Shown here: positions 37,083 to 45,169 of the stretch, piece after piece
Layout: each line of letters starts with the position of its first letter
Position numbering within the stretch: the first letter of the stretch is position 1
Origin: Cytobacillus pseudoceanisediminis
GTDB taxonomy: Bacteria; Bacillota; Bacilli; Bacillales; Cytobacillaceae
Reading direction: 5' to 3'
Assembly (NCBI RefSeq): GCF_023516215.1
Contig: NZ_CP097349.1
Location: 3,534,001-3,598,000, forward strand
DNA: 64,000 bases
Position numbers and translations under genes: made by a program
Notes under the pieces: model-generated
Told to the model about the DNA's origin: nothing
What the model saw: only the letters and a program-made list of their open reading frames with translations
Databases searched by the model: none

Positions 37083-37646
37083 CTAAAGCTGAAACTGTTT
37101 GAGCATACTATTTAAAGGAGTTACCTTAAACATGCGCTTAACAATCAGATATCCAATAACTGCTCCCAGAGTATTCGCAAGCAAGTCATTGATATCTGTG
37201 CTTCTTCCGCTTCCCAGCGTCACTCGAATGATCAGCTGCAGAAGCTCAAAGGAAGCACTCAGCAGAAATCCAAGCTTTGCAGCTTTCTTAGAACTGTCTT
37301 TCGACTTCATTATAAACGGTAAATACATGCCAAAAGGAATCAGCATAATAATATTTAACAAAAACGTTTTCAGATCGATTGTCAAAATGGGAATAAAATT
37401 GATTGCCTTATACCAGGGCGTCCGATTTGCATACATCCCTATATTCACATCGATTGGGAAAAAGACCAGATGCAGGACGCAAAGCAAGTAGATCCCGAAG
37501 GAAATCAGAACGGCAAGTTGTAACGGCCTTATCTTTTCCTTACGGTGCCTCATCCAGATCCAGAGCCCTATTAATCCCAGTAAAGCAGCTGGCAGAAGTA
37601 CATACCATGATGGAATGGAAAACATTATCGACATTGTTTCTTTCAA
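37083..37646 (-). CDS. VanZ-family membrane protein
   Basis: 187-aa protein with about five membrane helices. The VanZ core is recognisable in the sequence NFIPILTIDLKTFLLNIIML, IPFGMYLPFI and SASFELLQLIIR followed by RSTDINDLLANTLGAVIGY. Some VanZ proteins raise teicoplanin resistance by an unknown mechanism; most chromosomal homologues are uncharacterised. TTG 37646 with AAGGAGG at 8-nt spacing is the likely start. First gene of an operon with a VanRS-like two-component system but with no vanHAX ligase genes, so glycopeptide resistance is not implied. Confidence 0.87.
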   Translation of the reverse strand: MKETMSIMFSIPSWYVLLPAALLGLIGLWIWMRHRKEKIRPLQLAVLISFGIYLLCVLHLVFFPIDVNIGMYANRTPWYKAINFIPILTIDLKTFLLNIIMLIPFGMYLPFIMKSKDSSKKAAKLGFLLSASFELLQLIIRVTLGSGRSTDINDLLANTLGAVIGYLIVKRMFKVTPLNSMLKQFQL

Positions 37647-37747
37647 TTTAACTTCCTCCTTATCTTTCAATAAACATAGTATAGGAAGAAGTTCTAAAGA
37701 GTTTTTAAAGAAGAGATTAAGAATCAGTAAAAAGTTAGTACATAAAT

Positions 37748-37773
37748 AAAACCCGCCCTGATTGGCGGGTTTT
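37748..37773. terminator. Bidirectional-looking terminator
   Basis: AAAACCCGCC / GGCGGGTTTT with a 6-nt loop between the glycine-rich small protein gene and the VanZ operon. Confidence 0.8.
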
Positions 37774-37834
37774 GTATTATGGAATTTAACACAATCTTTA
37801 AATTTTGCATACAGATGTTAAAAAAAACAAATGA

Positions 37835-38035
37835 CTAATCGCCTCCCCCGCAGCCTCCGCCATCTCCGCCAAAGCCCCCTCCAAAACTATCACAATTATG
37901 CGAACTGCTATAATCTCCTGTATGGTGATAGGAAGAATGATTTTTTCCGCTGCCATAAGAACGATTCGATGGTCTGGAATCACCAATAGCGATCATGATA
38001 ATAAGAAGTAAACCAATAATAATGAATCCTGACAT
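37835..38035 (-). CDS. Small membrane protein with Gly-rich C-terminus
   Basis: 66 aa. ATG 38035 with AAGGGGTG upstream opens MSGFIIIGLLLIIMIAIGD, one membrane helix. A Ser/His-rich middle follows, then a C-terminal tail of glycines ending in a single Cys-containing GGGCGGGD stretch. Tails of this type occur in several small Bacillus membrane proteins of unknown role. The composition is unlike random sequence, and the gene is followed by a strong terminator, so I accept it. Confidence 0.65.
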   Translation of the reverse strand: MSGFIIIGLLLIIMIAIGDSRPSNRSYGSGKNHSSYHHTGDYSSSHNCDSFGGGFGGDGGGCGGGD

Positions 38036-38194
38036 TTCCATCACCCCTTATTTTTATATACGGATGATGGTTTATTTAGTTTCAGAAAATTAAAACAAAA
38101 CAACCGATCCATTTATAAAGTTAATAACAGGCAAGTTCTGCCGAAAAAACTATTAAGATGCCTTTGAATAAATAGAAAGAAAGAGGACTTTAAA

Positions 38195-38665
38195 ATGAAA
38201 GAAATGCTGGTTTACAGGTATGAAGATGTAATTCATGCCCCAATAGATTTGGTTTTTAAGTACGTCGATGATGATGAAAAAATAAAGCTCTGGAATACCA
38301 TGCTGATCGAAAACATCTATGACAATGAGGAAAATAAACCAGTCCCAGTGCCTGGCACTAAGTTTGTCACCGTTCAGAAACTTGATAAAAAAATCATCAA
38401 AATCGATTCCGAATTAATTGAATATAAAGCTCCCCATAAAGTTGTTATGCACTCTCATTCCAAAGAAGGCTTAAGTATTTCAAAGTATCTCTTATCAAGA
38501 GAACACAACGGCACGCGCCTGATCGTGGAAGCAAGCCTTGTACCAAGCAACTTCTTCTATAAACTGACAACCAGACTATTAGGATGGACGGCTAAATTTG
38601 TGTTTGAAGAGCAATATCAGAACTTGAAGAGATATGTGGAAAATGAAGCGGTTGATGATGAATAA
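38195..38665 (+). CDS. SRPBCC (START-like) family protein
   Basis: 156-aa helix-grip protein: YRYEDVIHAPIDLVFKYVDDDEKIKLWN is the standard SRPBCC opening, followed by VPVPGTKFVTVQKLDKK and a C-terminal helix ...EEQYQNLKRYVENE. The family binds hydrophobic ligands; no ligand can be inferred. The start has AAAGAGGAC at 9-10 nt. It is monocistronic with its own terminator. Confidence 0.82.
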   Translation: MKEMLVYRYEDVIHAPIDLVFKYVDDDEKIKLWNTMLIENIYDNEENKPVPVPGTKFVTVQKLDKKIIKIDSELIEYKAPHKVVMHSHSKEGLSISKYLLSREHNGTRLIVEASLVPSNFFYKLTTRLLGWTAKFVFEEQYQNLKRYVENEAVDDE

Positions 38666-38666
38666 C

Positions 38667-38695
38667 AAAAGGTGTCCTGGAACGGGACACCTTTT
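38667..38695 (+). terminator. Intrinsic terminator after the SRPBCC gene
   Basis: AAAAGGTGTCC / GGGACACCTTTT beginning 2 nt after the stop codon. Confidence 0.85.
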
Positions 38696-38710
38696 ACTGT
38701 AAAAGCATAT

Positions 38711-38914
38711 TTACTCTTCCTTCTTCACCCATTTATCATCATCATTCTTCTCATATTTCTTCTTCACTGCACTCCAGGCAACCTTAAAGGCCGTTTCTTC
38801 CTCGCCATATTCTTCGCTTGCAGAATTAAACGCTTCCTTAAAGATCTCCTGTGCGTGATGCGGAAGATTATCTTTGACGGAATCAGGCAGATCGCTTAGT
38901 TTATCATAAGGCAT
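38711..38914 (-). CDS. chaB: ChaB family protein
   Basis: 67 aa. The ChaB fold is clear: MPYDKLSDLPDSVKDNLPHH, AQEIFKEAFNSASEEY and ETAFKVAWSAVKKKYEKND. Family members are named for a putative role with the ChaA cation antiporter in E. coli, but the biochemical function is unproven. GGGGAGGAAG precedes the ATG. No chaA lies nearby. Confidence 0.88.
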   Translation of the reverse strand: MPYDKLSDLPDSVKDNLPHHAQEIFKEAFNSASEEYGEEETAFKVAWSAVKKKYEKNDDDKWVKKEE

Positions 38915-39026
38915 TTTTGCTTCCTCCCCTGCACATGTTCTTTTATGTATTTTTCCTAATTATGTGTGTTTTAAACACATCCCAGGAAGTCCCCATGTCC
39001 AGGAATAGCCACTCAGCTGCCCGTCA

Positions 39027-39353
39027 TCACTCGGAAGGATTATTAATTAGTTCATCATAATACGCCTTCGGATTATAAATATGGTTATCAATGAAAAACT
39101 TCGCCTGATCTTTGAACATATCAATGTAAGACTCTCTGCTAATGGCTAAATCCCCTAAATCAGCAGTGTCTCCTTGAACTTGTACTGTATCTGCCTTTAC
39201 GTCAACAACAACAGTCATATATATTTTATCCTTGTAAAGAACAGTTCCCGTCACTTGTTGTTTCACCAAGTCGACAAGAGGAAATTCATGGCGTACACCT
39301 GTTGGTTTAAACAGTGTATACCCTGCATTAGGTTTATCTTTATGATCATTCAT
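39027..39353 (-). CDS. Hypothetical protein (108 aa)
   Basis: Soluble, acidic protein with no recognised family. It reads MNDHKDKPNAGYTLFKPTGV, then a beta-rich middle (VTGTVLYKDKIYMTVVVDVK) and a helical tail ending IYNPKAYYDELINNPSE. AGGTGG precedes the ATG. It starts 12 nt after the stop of the next unknown gene (39366-39778), so the two are probably co-expressed and may act together. Confidence 0.75.
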   Translation of the reverse strand: MNDHKDKPNAGYTLFKPTGVRHEFPLVDLVKQQVTGTVLYKDKIYMTVVVDVKADTVQVQGDTADLGDLAISRESYIDMFKDQAKFFIDNHIYNPKAYYDELINNPSE

Positions 39354-39365
39354 TCTTCCACCTCA

Positions 39366-39778
39366 TCATGTCACAATTCCCTTTCCATCGAGCCAAACTT
39401 CAGCAGAGTCAATAAAGTCAGGTCTTTTCCATGCAGTGATGGCATGTCTTTCTTCCATCCGTTCAACAAGGCTTTGGAAAAACATATCCCCCAAAAAATA
39501 TCCCAATCGGCTATATCCAAATCTTTCACCGCCACGGATGGAAAACCATTCAAGAAATATCGCATCCGCTGTTTTAGATACATAATCTTCAGCAAATTCC
39601 AGCTTGATATCATGCTGTTTGGATATTGCGAATTCCAGCCACTCGTCCCCTCCATCATCGAAGGAAAAATAGACAGACGTGTTTAAACCAGGCTCTGTCA
39701 TTCTGGAAAAATGGGTAGCCGCTCCTTCCTGATAAAGCAGCTGCGCATAAAAAACGGAAATGTATCAATAATTTTCAT
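39366..39778 (-). pseudogene. Hypothetical protein (137 aa), frameshifted
   Basis: ATG 39778 opens MKIIDTFPFF, but the frame breaks in a run of six A (39749-39754, plus strand). One more base continues YAQLLYQEGAATHFSRMTEPG, then STSV-like strands and FSFDDGGDEWLEFAISKQHD. The full protein is about 137 aa with acidic, soluble character. No family recognised. It is paired with the 108-aa protein that follows 12 nt later. Without the repair only an ATG at 39701 with no good ribosome site is available. Confidence 0.65.
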
Positions 39779-39781
39779 CGA

Positions 39782-39886
39782 TTAGATCCAATCTTTCACA
39801 TAAGCCACTAATCCGATCACAGAACCAATTACAGCGCCAAAAAGCACATAATAACGTGTTTCGAGCTGCTCGAGCTTTTTTGTCAA
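39782..39886 (-). CDS. 34-aa single-helix membrane protein
   Basis: TTG 39886 preceded by GGAGGGATTAG encodes 34 residues: a charged start MTKKLEQLETRYY, then one membrane helix VLFGAVIGSVIGLVAYV, ending KDWI. The ideal ribosome site and the helix make it very likely real. It ends 3 nt before the start of the frameshifted 137-aa gene, so it heads the same small operon. Function unknown. Confidence 0.65.
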   Translation of the reverse strand: MTKKLEQLETRYYVLFGAVIGSVIGLVAYVKDWI

Positions 39887-39962
39887 ACTAATCCCTCCTG
39901 ACCTTTGTTCCTGCTTTCTACGATAATTATTGGAAAAGGTTTCAAGGCATTCGTTAAAGACT

Positions 39963-40439
39963 CTAATCCTGTATTGGCAGCACCGTCGAATCCTTAATCT
40001 CCCTCAATGCCAGGCTGGTCTGAATCTTCGTGATTCCCAATTCATTCAGCTTCCTGATAAACATCTCCAGCCCCTTGCGATCCTTGCAGGCTACTTTCAG
40101 CAGATAATCATACTCCCCTGTTAAACAATGACATTCTAAAACTTCCTTCATTGATTCCAGCGTTTTTTCAAGAGATTCCAGTTTTTCAGCCTGGTGCATA
40201 TTGGTGCTCATGAACACGAAGCATAATAAATCAAAGCCCAGCTTCTCATGGCTTAAAATAGCCACATGCTTCTGGATATACCCTTCCGCTTCCAAACGCT
40301 TAATCCTTGCATGTACAGCTGGAGCAGAAAGATTCACCTTTTTCGACAGTTCCAGATTGCTAATCCGAGCATCCTTTTGAAGCAAATCCAGGATTTTTAT
40401 ATCCAGGTGATCTAATACCTTGCTTACAATTGATTCCAC
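39963..40439 (-). CDS. Lrp/AsnC family transcriptional regulator
   Basis: 158-aa regulator with an N-terminal helix-turn-helix (LDIKILDLLQKDARISNLELSKKVNLSAPAVHARIKRLEAEGYI) and a C-terminal RAM ligand-binding domain (CHCLTGEYDYLLKVACKD). Lrp proteins of this size sense amino acids. It is divergent from an EamA exporter gene, the usual pairing for an Lrp regulator controlling amino-acid export, so it probably regulates that gene. Confidence 0.9.
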   Translation of the reverse strand: MESIVSKVLDHLDIKILDLLQKDARISNLELSKKVNLSAPAVHARIKRLEAEGYIQKHVAILSHEKLGFDLLCFVFMSTNMHQAEKLESLEKTLESMKEVLECHCLTGEYDYLLKVACKDRKGLEMFIRKLNELGITKIQTSLALREIKDSTVLPIQD

Positions 40440-40457
40440 TATCCATCAGCCCTTTTC

Positions 40458-40546
40458 AATTATTCAAAATACGGATCAAATCACACACTCAAACTGAATA
40501 TTCTACAATTATAATCTTATATACTTTTAATTATTTTGAATTAATT
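40458..40546. promoter_or_regulatory. Possible Lrp-binding region between divergent genes
   Basis: AATTATTCAAAAT (40458-40470) and ATTTTGAATTAATT (40533-40546) form a loose inverted pair in an AT-rich divergent promoter region. Suggestive only. Confidence 0.35.
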
Positions 40547-40647
40547 TCATTATACAAAATTATCTTTTGTTTTTTTAAATAAATGTTAAAATTATTCATA
40601 TAAATAATGTCATTGTGCACAATGGCTCTGAAAAGGAGCTTAATGAC

Positions 40648-41577
40648 GTGAACTATTATCTTCTCCTTCTTTTAACAAGTCTTCTCTGGGGCGGAAATTT
40701 CATTGTAGGAAAAACGCTTGTGGATCATGCATCTCCTATTACCTTAACCATTTTAAGATGGGCCATCGCCATTATCTGTCTCGTTCCTCTTGTCTGGCAT
40801 AAAGAGAAACGGCTGCTGCCGCCGAAAAATGCAATCCTGCCATTACTGCTAATGGGCATCACGGGAGTAGCTTTGTTCCAGGCCCTGCAATTCATGGCAC
40901 TGGAAAAAACATCGGCCACCAGCGTTGGCTTAATCTCTACATTAAATATGTTTTCCATTGCTGCCTTCTCTTTCATTTTTCTAAAAGAAAAAATAAACAT
41001 ACTGCAGCTCATGTCCATGTTCATTTCATTGTTTGGCGTACTGCTGGTCCTTTCAAAAGGTAGCCTGGAGTTACTGGTCTCTCTTCAGTTTAATAATGGG
41101 GACCTTTATATGATGGCCGCGGTGGGCATGTGGGGAATCTATTCGGTCTGCAGCAAATGGGCCATGTCTTTCGTTACACCTATGATGTCCATCTTATACT
41201 CAGGCATATTTGGCCTTCTCGTGCTTTTGCCGTTCAACACTGCTGGTTTCACCGTTACAGATGTCAGTGCTTCCTTTCTTTTATCCATTCTGTATACGGG
41301 TCTGATTTCAACAGTCCTATGCATGGTACTCTGGAACATCGGGGTCAACCAGCTGGGACCAAGCACTTCCGGCCTGTTCCTAAACTTTAATCCCATTTTC
41401 ACAGCCATCTTAGCTTTTATCTTCTTAGGAGAGGTCTTGAACTGGATACAAGCGGTCGGAAGCATCATTGTCATTGCGGGGTGTTTCTTATTCTCTGCAC
41501 TTAAAACCAGGACTGGAAAAACAACAATGGGGATTCCTGCACCAGTATTTATAAGTGAGCCGGTTAAGGAGAGATAA
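40648..41577 (+). CDS. EamA/DMT family exporter
   Basis: 309-aa ten-helix drug/metabolite transporter with two EamA repeats (YYLLLLLTSLLWGGNFIVGK and FNNGDLYMMAAVGMWGIYSV; FLNFNPIFTAILAFIFLGE). A GTG at 40648 with AAAAGGAG at 9-nt spacing is the likely start; the nearby ATG is in another frame and runs into a stop. It is divergent from an Lrp gene, which suggests export of an amino acid or related metabolite. It ends 4 nt before the first hairpin repeat. Confidence 0.88.
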   Translation: MNYYLLLLLTSLLWGGNFIVGKTLVDHASPITLTILRWAIAIICLVPLVWHKEKRLLPPKNAILPLLLMGITGVALFQALQFMALEKTSATSVGLISTLNMFSIAAFSFIFLKEKINILQLMSMFISLFGVLLVLSKGSLELLVSLQFNNGDLYMMAAVGMWGIYSVCSKWAMSFVTPMMSILYSGIFGLLVLLPFNTAGFTVTDVSASFLLSILYTGLISTVLCMVLWNIGVNQLGPSTSGLFLNFNPIFTAILAFIFLGEVLNWIQAVGSIIVIAGCFLFSALKTRTGKTTMGIPAPVFISEPVKER

Positions 41578-41580
41578 AAA

Positions 41581-41614
41581 GCAGTGCCTGCCCCTTTATA
41601 TGGAGCAGGCACTT
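41581..41614. repeat. 34-bp hairpin repeat, left of the IS element
   Basis: AGTGCCTGC / GCAGGCACT stem with a CCCCTTTATATGGA loop. It differs from the copy at 43174-43207 by one base. It also acts as a terminator-like structure after the EamA gene. Confidence 0.8.
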
Positions 41615-41704
41615 CAGACTGTCGACAAACTCGATGAAAATCGTGCTTGTCTGCAGTCTTTTTTATTTTAAAATAGAAGTAATACAAAGCTTGAGGTGAT
41701 TTAA

Positions 41705-43063
41705 ATGCTTTCAAAACATAATCCAATTCAACGGGATCAAATTGAAATGGTTGCTTTAGACGAACTTGTACCGGCGGACCATTTGGTCCGCAAAATTGAA
41801 GCGGCGATTAATTTCTCATTCATCTATGACTTGGTAAAAGATAAGTATTCAGAAAAAGGCCGCCCAAGTATTGACCCTGTAATATTAATTAAACTCACAT
41901 TTATTCAATATACCTTCGGTATTCGCTCCATGCGTCAAACAATTGAAGAATTGAAAACGAATATGGCTTATCGATGGTTTTTAGGATATGGCTTTCACGA
42001 TAAAGTTCCTCACTTCTCAACTTTCGGTAAAAATTATGAGCGCCGATTTAAAGACAGCGATCTCTTTGAACAAATATTTTACCGAATCTTAAAAACCGCA
42101 GCTGAAAAGAATTTAATTAGTGCTGAACACGTTTTTGTAGATTCTACTCATGTAAAAGCGAGTGCAAATAAACGCAAATTTGAAAAGAAAGTTGTTCGAA
42201 AAGAAACCCGTGCTTATCAAGAACGCCTTCAAGAGGAGATTAACCAAGACCGCGAGGATCATGGAAAAAAGCCGTTTCCACCTGATAAGTTTGATAAAGA
42301 AGAATACAAAGAAATCAAGGAAAGTACAACAGATCCAGAGAGTGGCTACTATGTAAAAGATGAGCGTACAAAACAGTTCGCTTATTCTTTCCATGCGGCT
42401 GCAGACCGCAACGGCTTCGTGTTAGGCGCAATTGTAACCCCTGGTAACACGCATGATAGTCATATTTTAGAGCCATTGGTAGAACAAGTCATTGAGAAAG
42501 TTAGTAAACCAAAAGCTGTTGCGGCAGACGCAGCCTATAAAACACCTGCTATCACGAGCTACTTATTGAAAAACGACATCACACCTGCTTTACCTTACAC
42601 ACGACCTCGCACAAAAGAGGGTTTCTTCAGAAAACATGAGTATGTTTATGATGAGCATTTTGACTGTTACATTTGCCCAACTGGTGAGATATTAAAATAT
42701 ACTACAACTACAAAGGAAGGCTATCGTCAATATAAATCAGATCCTCGAATTTGTGCTGGATGCCCTTTCTTGTCTCAATGCACACAGAGTCAAGCACATC
42801 AAAAACTGATTCAACGTCATGTGTGGGAGGAACATGTGGAAGAAGCAGATCATCTTCGCCACCATCAAGACGTCAAACCGATCTATGAAAAACGCAAAGA
42901 AACAATTGAACGAGTATTCGCAGATGCAAAAGAAAAGCATGGCATGCGTTGGACAACCCTCAGGGGACTTAAAAAAATGTCGATGCAGGCGATGCTTACT
43001 TTCGCTGCCATGAATTTGAAGAAAATGGCCAACTGGACTTGGCAAGGTCCAGAAATGGCCTAA
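41705..43063 (+). CDS. IS1182-family DDE transposase, intact
   Basis: 452-aa transposase. The N-terminal DUF772 domain (LVPADHLVRKIEAAINF, RPSIDPVILIKLTFIQYTFGIRSMRQ) is followed by the DDE catalytic core: HVFVDSTHVKASAN (first Asp), AVAADAAYKTPAI (second Asp) and IERVFADAKEKHGMRWTTLRG (Glu). A cysteine cluster PRICAGCPFLSQC resembles the zinc-ribbon insertion of the family. GAGGTGATTTAA precedes the ATG. Unlike many neighbours it carries no frame break, so the copy may be active. Confidence 0.93.
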   Translation: MLSKHNPIQRDQIEMVALDELVPADHLVRKIEAAINFSFIYDLVKDKYSEKGRPSIDPVILIKLTFIQYTFGIRSMRQTIEELKTNMAYRWFLGYGFHDKVPHFSTFGKNYERRFKDSDLFEQIFYRILKTAAEKNLISAEHVFVDSTHVKASANKRKFEKKVVRKETRAYQERLQEEINQDREDHGKKPFPPDKFDKEEYKEIKESTTDPESGYYVKDERTKQFAYSFHAAADRNGFVLGAIVTPGNTHDSHILEPLVEQVIEKVSKPKAVAADAAYKTPAITSYLLKNDITPALPYTRPRTKEGFFRKHEYVYDEHFDCYICPTGEILKYTTTTKEGYRQYKSDPRICAGCPFLSQCTQSQAHQKLIQRHVWEEHVEEADHLRHHQDVKPIYEKRKETIERVFADAKEKHGMRWTTLRGLKKMSMQAMLTFAAMNLKKMANWTWQGPEMA

Positions 43064-43124
43064 ATGATAACCTCGGAGAGGTCTGCAATTCTCTGTAATT
43101 ACTTGAAGTCCTACAAAAAATCAA

Positions 43125-43162
43125 AAAAAGAGTTCGGAATGAGACTATTCCGAACTCTTTTT
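43125..43162 (+). terminator. Terminator inside the IS right end
   Basis: AAAAAGAGTTCGGAAT / ATTCCGAACTCTTTTT, a perfect 16-bp stem with a 6-nt loop, 60 nt after the transposase stop. Confidence 0.8.
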
Positions 43163-43173
43163 GTCTACAAACT

Positions 43174-43207
43174 GCAGTGCCTGCCCCTTTATAGGGAGCA
43201 GGCACTT
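43174..43207. repeat. 34-bp hairpin repeat, right of the IS element
   Basis: Same sequence and orientation as 41581-41614 with a single change (G for T in the loop at 43194). Confidence 0.8.
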
Positions 43208-43235
43208 TGATTCCTTCTAATCTTTTGAGTAATTA

Positions 43236-43263
43236 GGGACAGTGTACCTGTCCCATTGTCCCC
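43236..43263. repeat. GGGACA/TGTCCC dispersed repeat, copy 4
   Basis: GGGACAGTGTACCTGTCCC followed by ATTGTCCCC; the first 19 nt equal copy 1 at 12918. It lies 2 nt from the stop codon of the reverse-strand BCCT gene. Confidence 0.75.
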
Positions 43264-43265
43264 GC

Positions 43266-44819
43266 TTATGCCTTTTTGGCAACAGCTTTCTTTCTTATAC
43301 TTTTAACGATAGGCTCATCTTGATTCCGGCTTTCACTCATCGCTTTTAGCTCATCTTTTAAGCCCTTATAAGTGGAGTAACACATGAAAAGCATGAGAAT
43401 GGCTAACGGGATGGATGTGGCAACCAGGGCTGACTGTAAGCCGGATAGGCCTCCTGTCATAATTAATACAGCAGAGACCCCAGCAATTACAATCCCCCAT
43501 ATAACTTTTGTTGAGTGAGATGGATTAGGGTTTCCATTTTCACTGATCATCCCTAATACAAAAACAGCAGAATTCGCAGAGGTTATAAAGAAAACAAGTA
43601 CAAGTACCATAGCTAAAATACTTAAAAAGACACTCATTGGAAAATAATCGAAAAACTTAAATAAAGCAGAGGTTACATCGGTGGAAACCGCCGTTGCAAT
43701 CGCTGTTTCGCCCATGTTCTGAATGAGATCAATGGCCGAACCGCCCATCACGGCAAACCAGAAGAATGCTCCTGCAACAGGGATAAAGATGGCCCCGATC
43801 ATAAACTCTTTGATGGTTCTGCCCTTTGAAATTCTGGCTACGAAACTGCCGACAAGCGGAGCCCAGGCGATCCACCAGCCAAAATAAAACAGTGTCCAGC
43901 TTGCAATCCAGGTTCCATCACTATAGGGCTCAGTCCTAAACGACATCCCAATGAAATTCTGGGCGTAATCCCCTATCCCTTGAAAAAAGATCTTTAAGAT
44001 GGATTGGGTTGGTCCAAGAAACAATACGAATGCCAATAGTGCAAATGCCAGCAGCATATTAAGGTTGGACAAATGCTTCATCGCTCCCTGAAGGCCTGAA
44101 ACAGTGGAACCGACATAAATAAAACTTACAACGAGAATAATAGCAACTTGGGTATAAAAGCTTACCGGAAGACCCCACAGATAATTCATACCGCTATTCA
44201 CTTGAAGCGTTCCAAATCCCAGCGATGTGGCTATGCCAATGACAATGGAAAGAATGACAACGACATCAATCAGTTTGCCAAAAGGGCCCCTAATTTTGTC
44301 TCCTATTAATGGATAAAAAACAGAACTCAGTGAGGCCGGCAGCTTTTTGCGGAATTGGAAAAATGCTAAGGAGACTCCTACAACTGCATAACACGCCCAT
44401 GCAGAGACCCCCCAATGCAGGTAAACAAATTGCATTGCCAGCTTTGCGGATTCTTCTGAAGATCCTTTCCCAAAGGGAGGATCAATATAGTATGAAACTG
44501 GTTCTGCCACACCCCAAAATACAAGACTTATCCCAATAGAGGCACTGAACAGCATCCCTACCCATGTAGCTGTTTTGTATTCTGGCCGATCATGATCGTC
44601 CCCCAGCCTGATTTTCCCGAATCTTGAAAGCCCAATATACATACAAAAAGCAAAGAAGAAAAAGACACTGCCCAGAATAAACCAGCCCAAGTTATTATAG
44701 ATAAATTCCAGTGAATGATTTGAAAAGCTTTCCATTTGCTTTGGGGCAAAGACCCCTATACTTATTAAAACCAAACTTATGGCTAACGAGGAAAAAAAGA
44801 CAGTTTTTTTACCGTTCAT
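43266..44819 (-). CDS. BCCT family betaine/carnitine/choline transporter
   Basis: 517-aa secondary carrier with 12 membrane helices. BCCT signatures are present: VGMLFSASIGISLVFWGVAEP, the Trp-rich TM8 segment FYFGWWIAWAPLVGSFVARI, and HWGVSAWACYA. Such carriers import glycine betaine, carnitine, choline or similar compounds, for osmoprotection or catabolism. Its position at the end of a quaternary-amine-type catabolic cluster suggests import of the substrate attacked by the Rieske oxygenase. A separate promoter is likely, since 350 nt separate it from the upstream gene and a cre-like site lies there. Confidence 0.9.
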   Translation of the reverse strand: MNGKKTVFFSSLAISLVLISIGVFAPKQMESFSNHSLEFIYNNLGWFILGSVFFFFAFCMYIGLSRFGKIRLGDDHDRPEYKTATWVGMLFSASIGISLVFWGVAEPVSYYIDPPFGKGSSEESAKLAMQFVYLHWGVSAWACYAVVGVSLAFFQFRKKLPASLSSVFYPLIGDKIRGPFGKLIDVVVILSIVIGIATSLGFGTLQVNSGMNYLWGLPVSFYTQVAIILVVSFIYVGSTVSGLQGAMKHLSNLNMLLAFALLAFVLFLGPTQSILKIFFQGIGDYAQNFIGMSFRTEPYSDGTWIASWTLFYFGWWIAWAPLVGSFVARISKGRTIKEFMIGAIFIPVAGAFFWFAVMGGSAIDLIQNMGETAIATAVSTDVTSALFKFFDYFPMSVFLSILAMVLVLVFFITSANSAVFVLGMISENGNPNPSHSTKVIWGIVIAGVSAVLIMTGGLSGLQSALVATSIPLAILMLFMCYSTYKGLKDELKAMSESRNQDEPIVKSIRKKAVAKKA

Positions 44820-44864
44820 GCCAACACTCCTCTTTCCAGAATATTGAATTTTCAGTATTTTAAA

Positions 44865-44878
44865 TGTAAGCGGTTTCC
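44865..44878. promoter_or_regulatory. cre-like site upstream of the BCCT gene
   Basis: TGTAAGCGGTTTCC matches the cre consensus except for the final base (C instead of A). About 50 nt upstream of the start. Confidence 0.4.
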
Positions 44879-45129
44879 TGTTATTCCAAAAAATAAATGA
44901 GAGAAAAGGTAAATCGGACTAGCGCATAAAAAATAGTACTCTTCCTTTTCACCTTCACAATTATTTTGATCGTTAGCAGATTCCCTGACCCATAACGGTC
45001 ACTTTATCTATTTATCAGACTTTGCGGTGCATTAGTATTCTTCCCATCTAAAAAGTGGAAACAGGTTTATAACGACCGCCGCTAATAAAAGTTAAGTATA
45101 AAAGAAATGGAAGAAAAATCAACCTATAC
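44879..45129. other. Intergenic region upstream of the BCCT gene
   Basis: No gene or sigma-54 box was found here, so the carrier gene may be expressed by a different sigma factor from the rest of the cluster. Confidence 0.4.
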
Positions 45130-45155
45130 CATAGGAAGAATCAATTCTTCCTATG
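45130..45155 (-). terminator. Terminator after the D-malate/tartrate dehydrogenase gene
   Basis: CATAGGAAGAAT / ATTCTTCCTATG, perfect 12-bp arms, 15 nt past the stop; a T-rich stretch (GATTTTTC) follows a little later on the reverse strand. Confidence 0.65.
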
Positions 45156-45169
45156 ATATCCGCTGACTT

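Larger units (their letters stand above)
41615..43173 (+). mobile_element. IS1182-family insertion sequence
   Basis: About 1.56 kb with one transposase gene. The ends carry related sequences: left TGTCGACAAA (inward, near 41620) and right TGTAGACAAA (inward, near 43160-43170), 9 of 10 matching. The element is bracketed by two nearly identical 34-bp hairpins in direct orientation. The exact ends and target duplication are inferred. Confidence 0.75.

Noticed and set aside
41139..41726. 195-codon reverse frame opposite the EamA gene and hairpin
   Set aside because: Antisense shadow of a clear transporter gene; composition follows the complementary strand.
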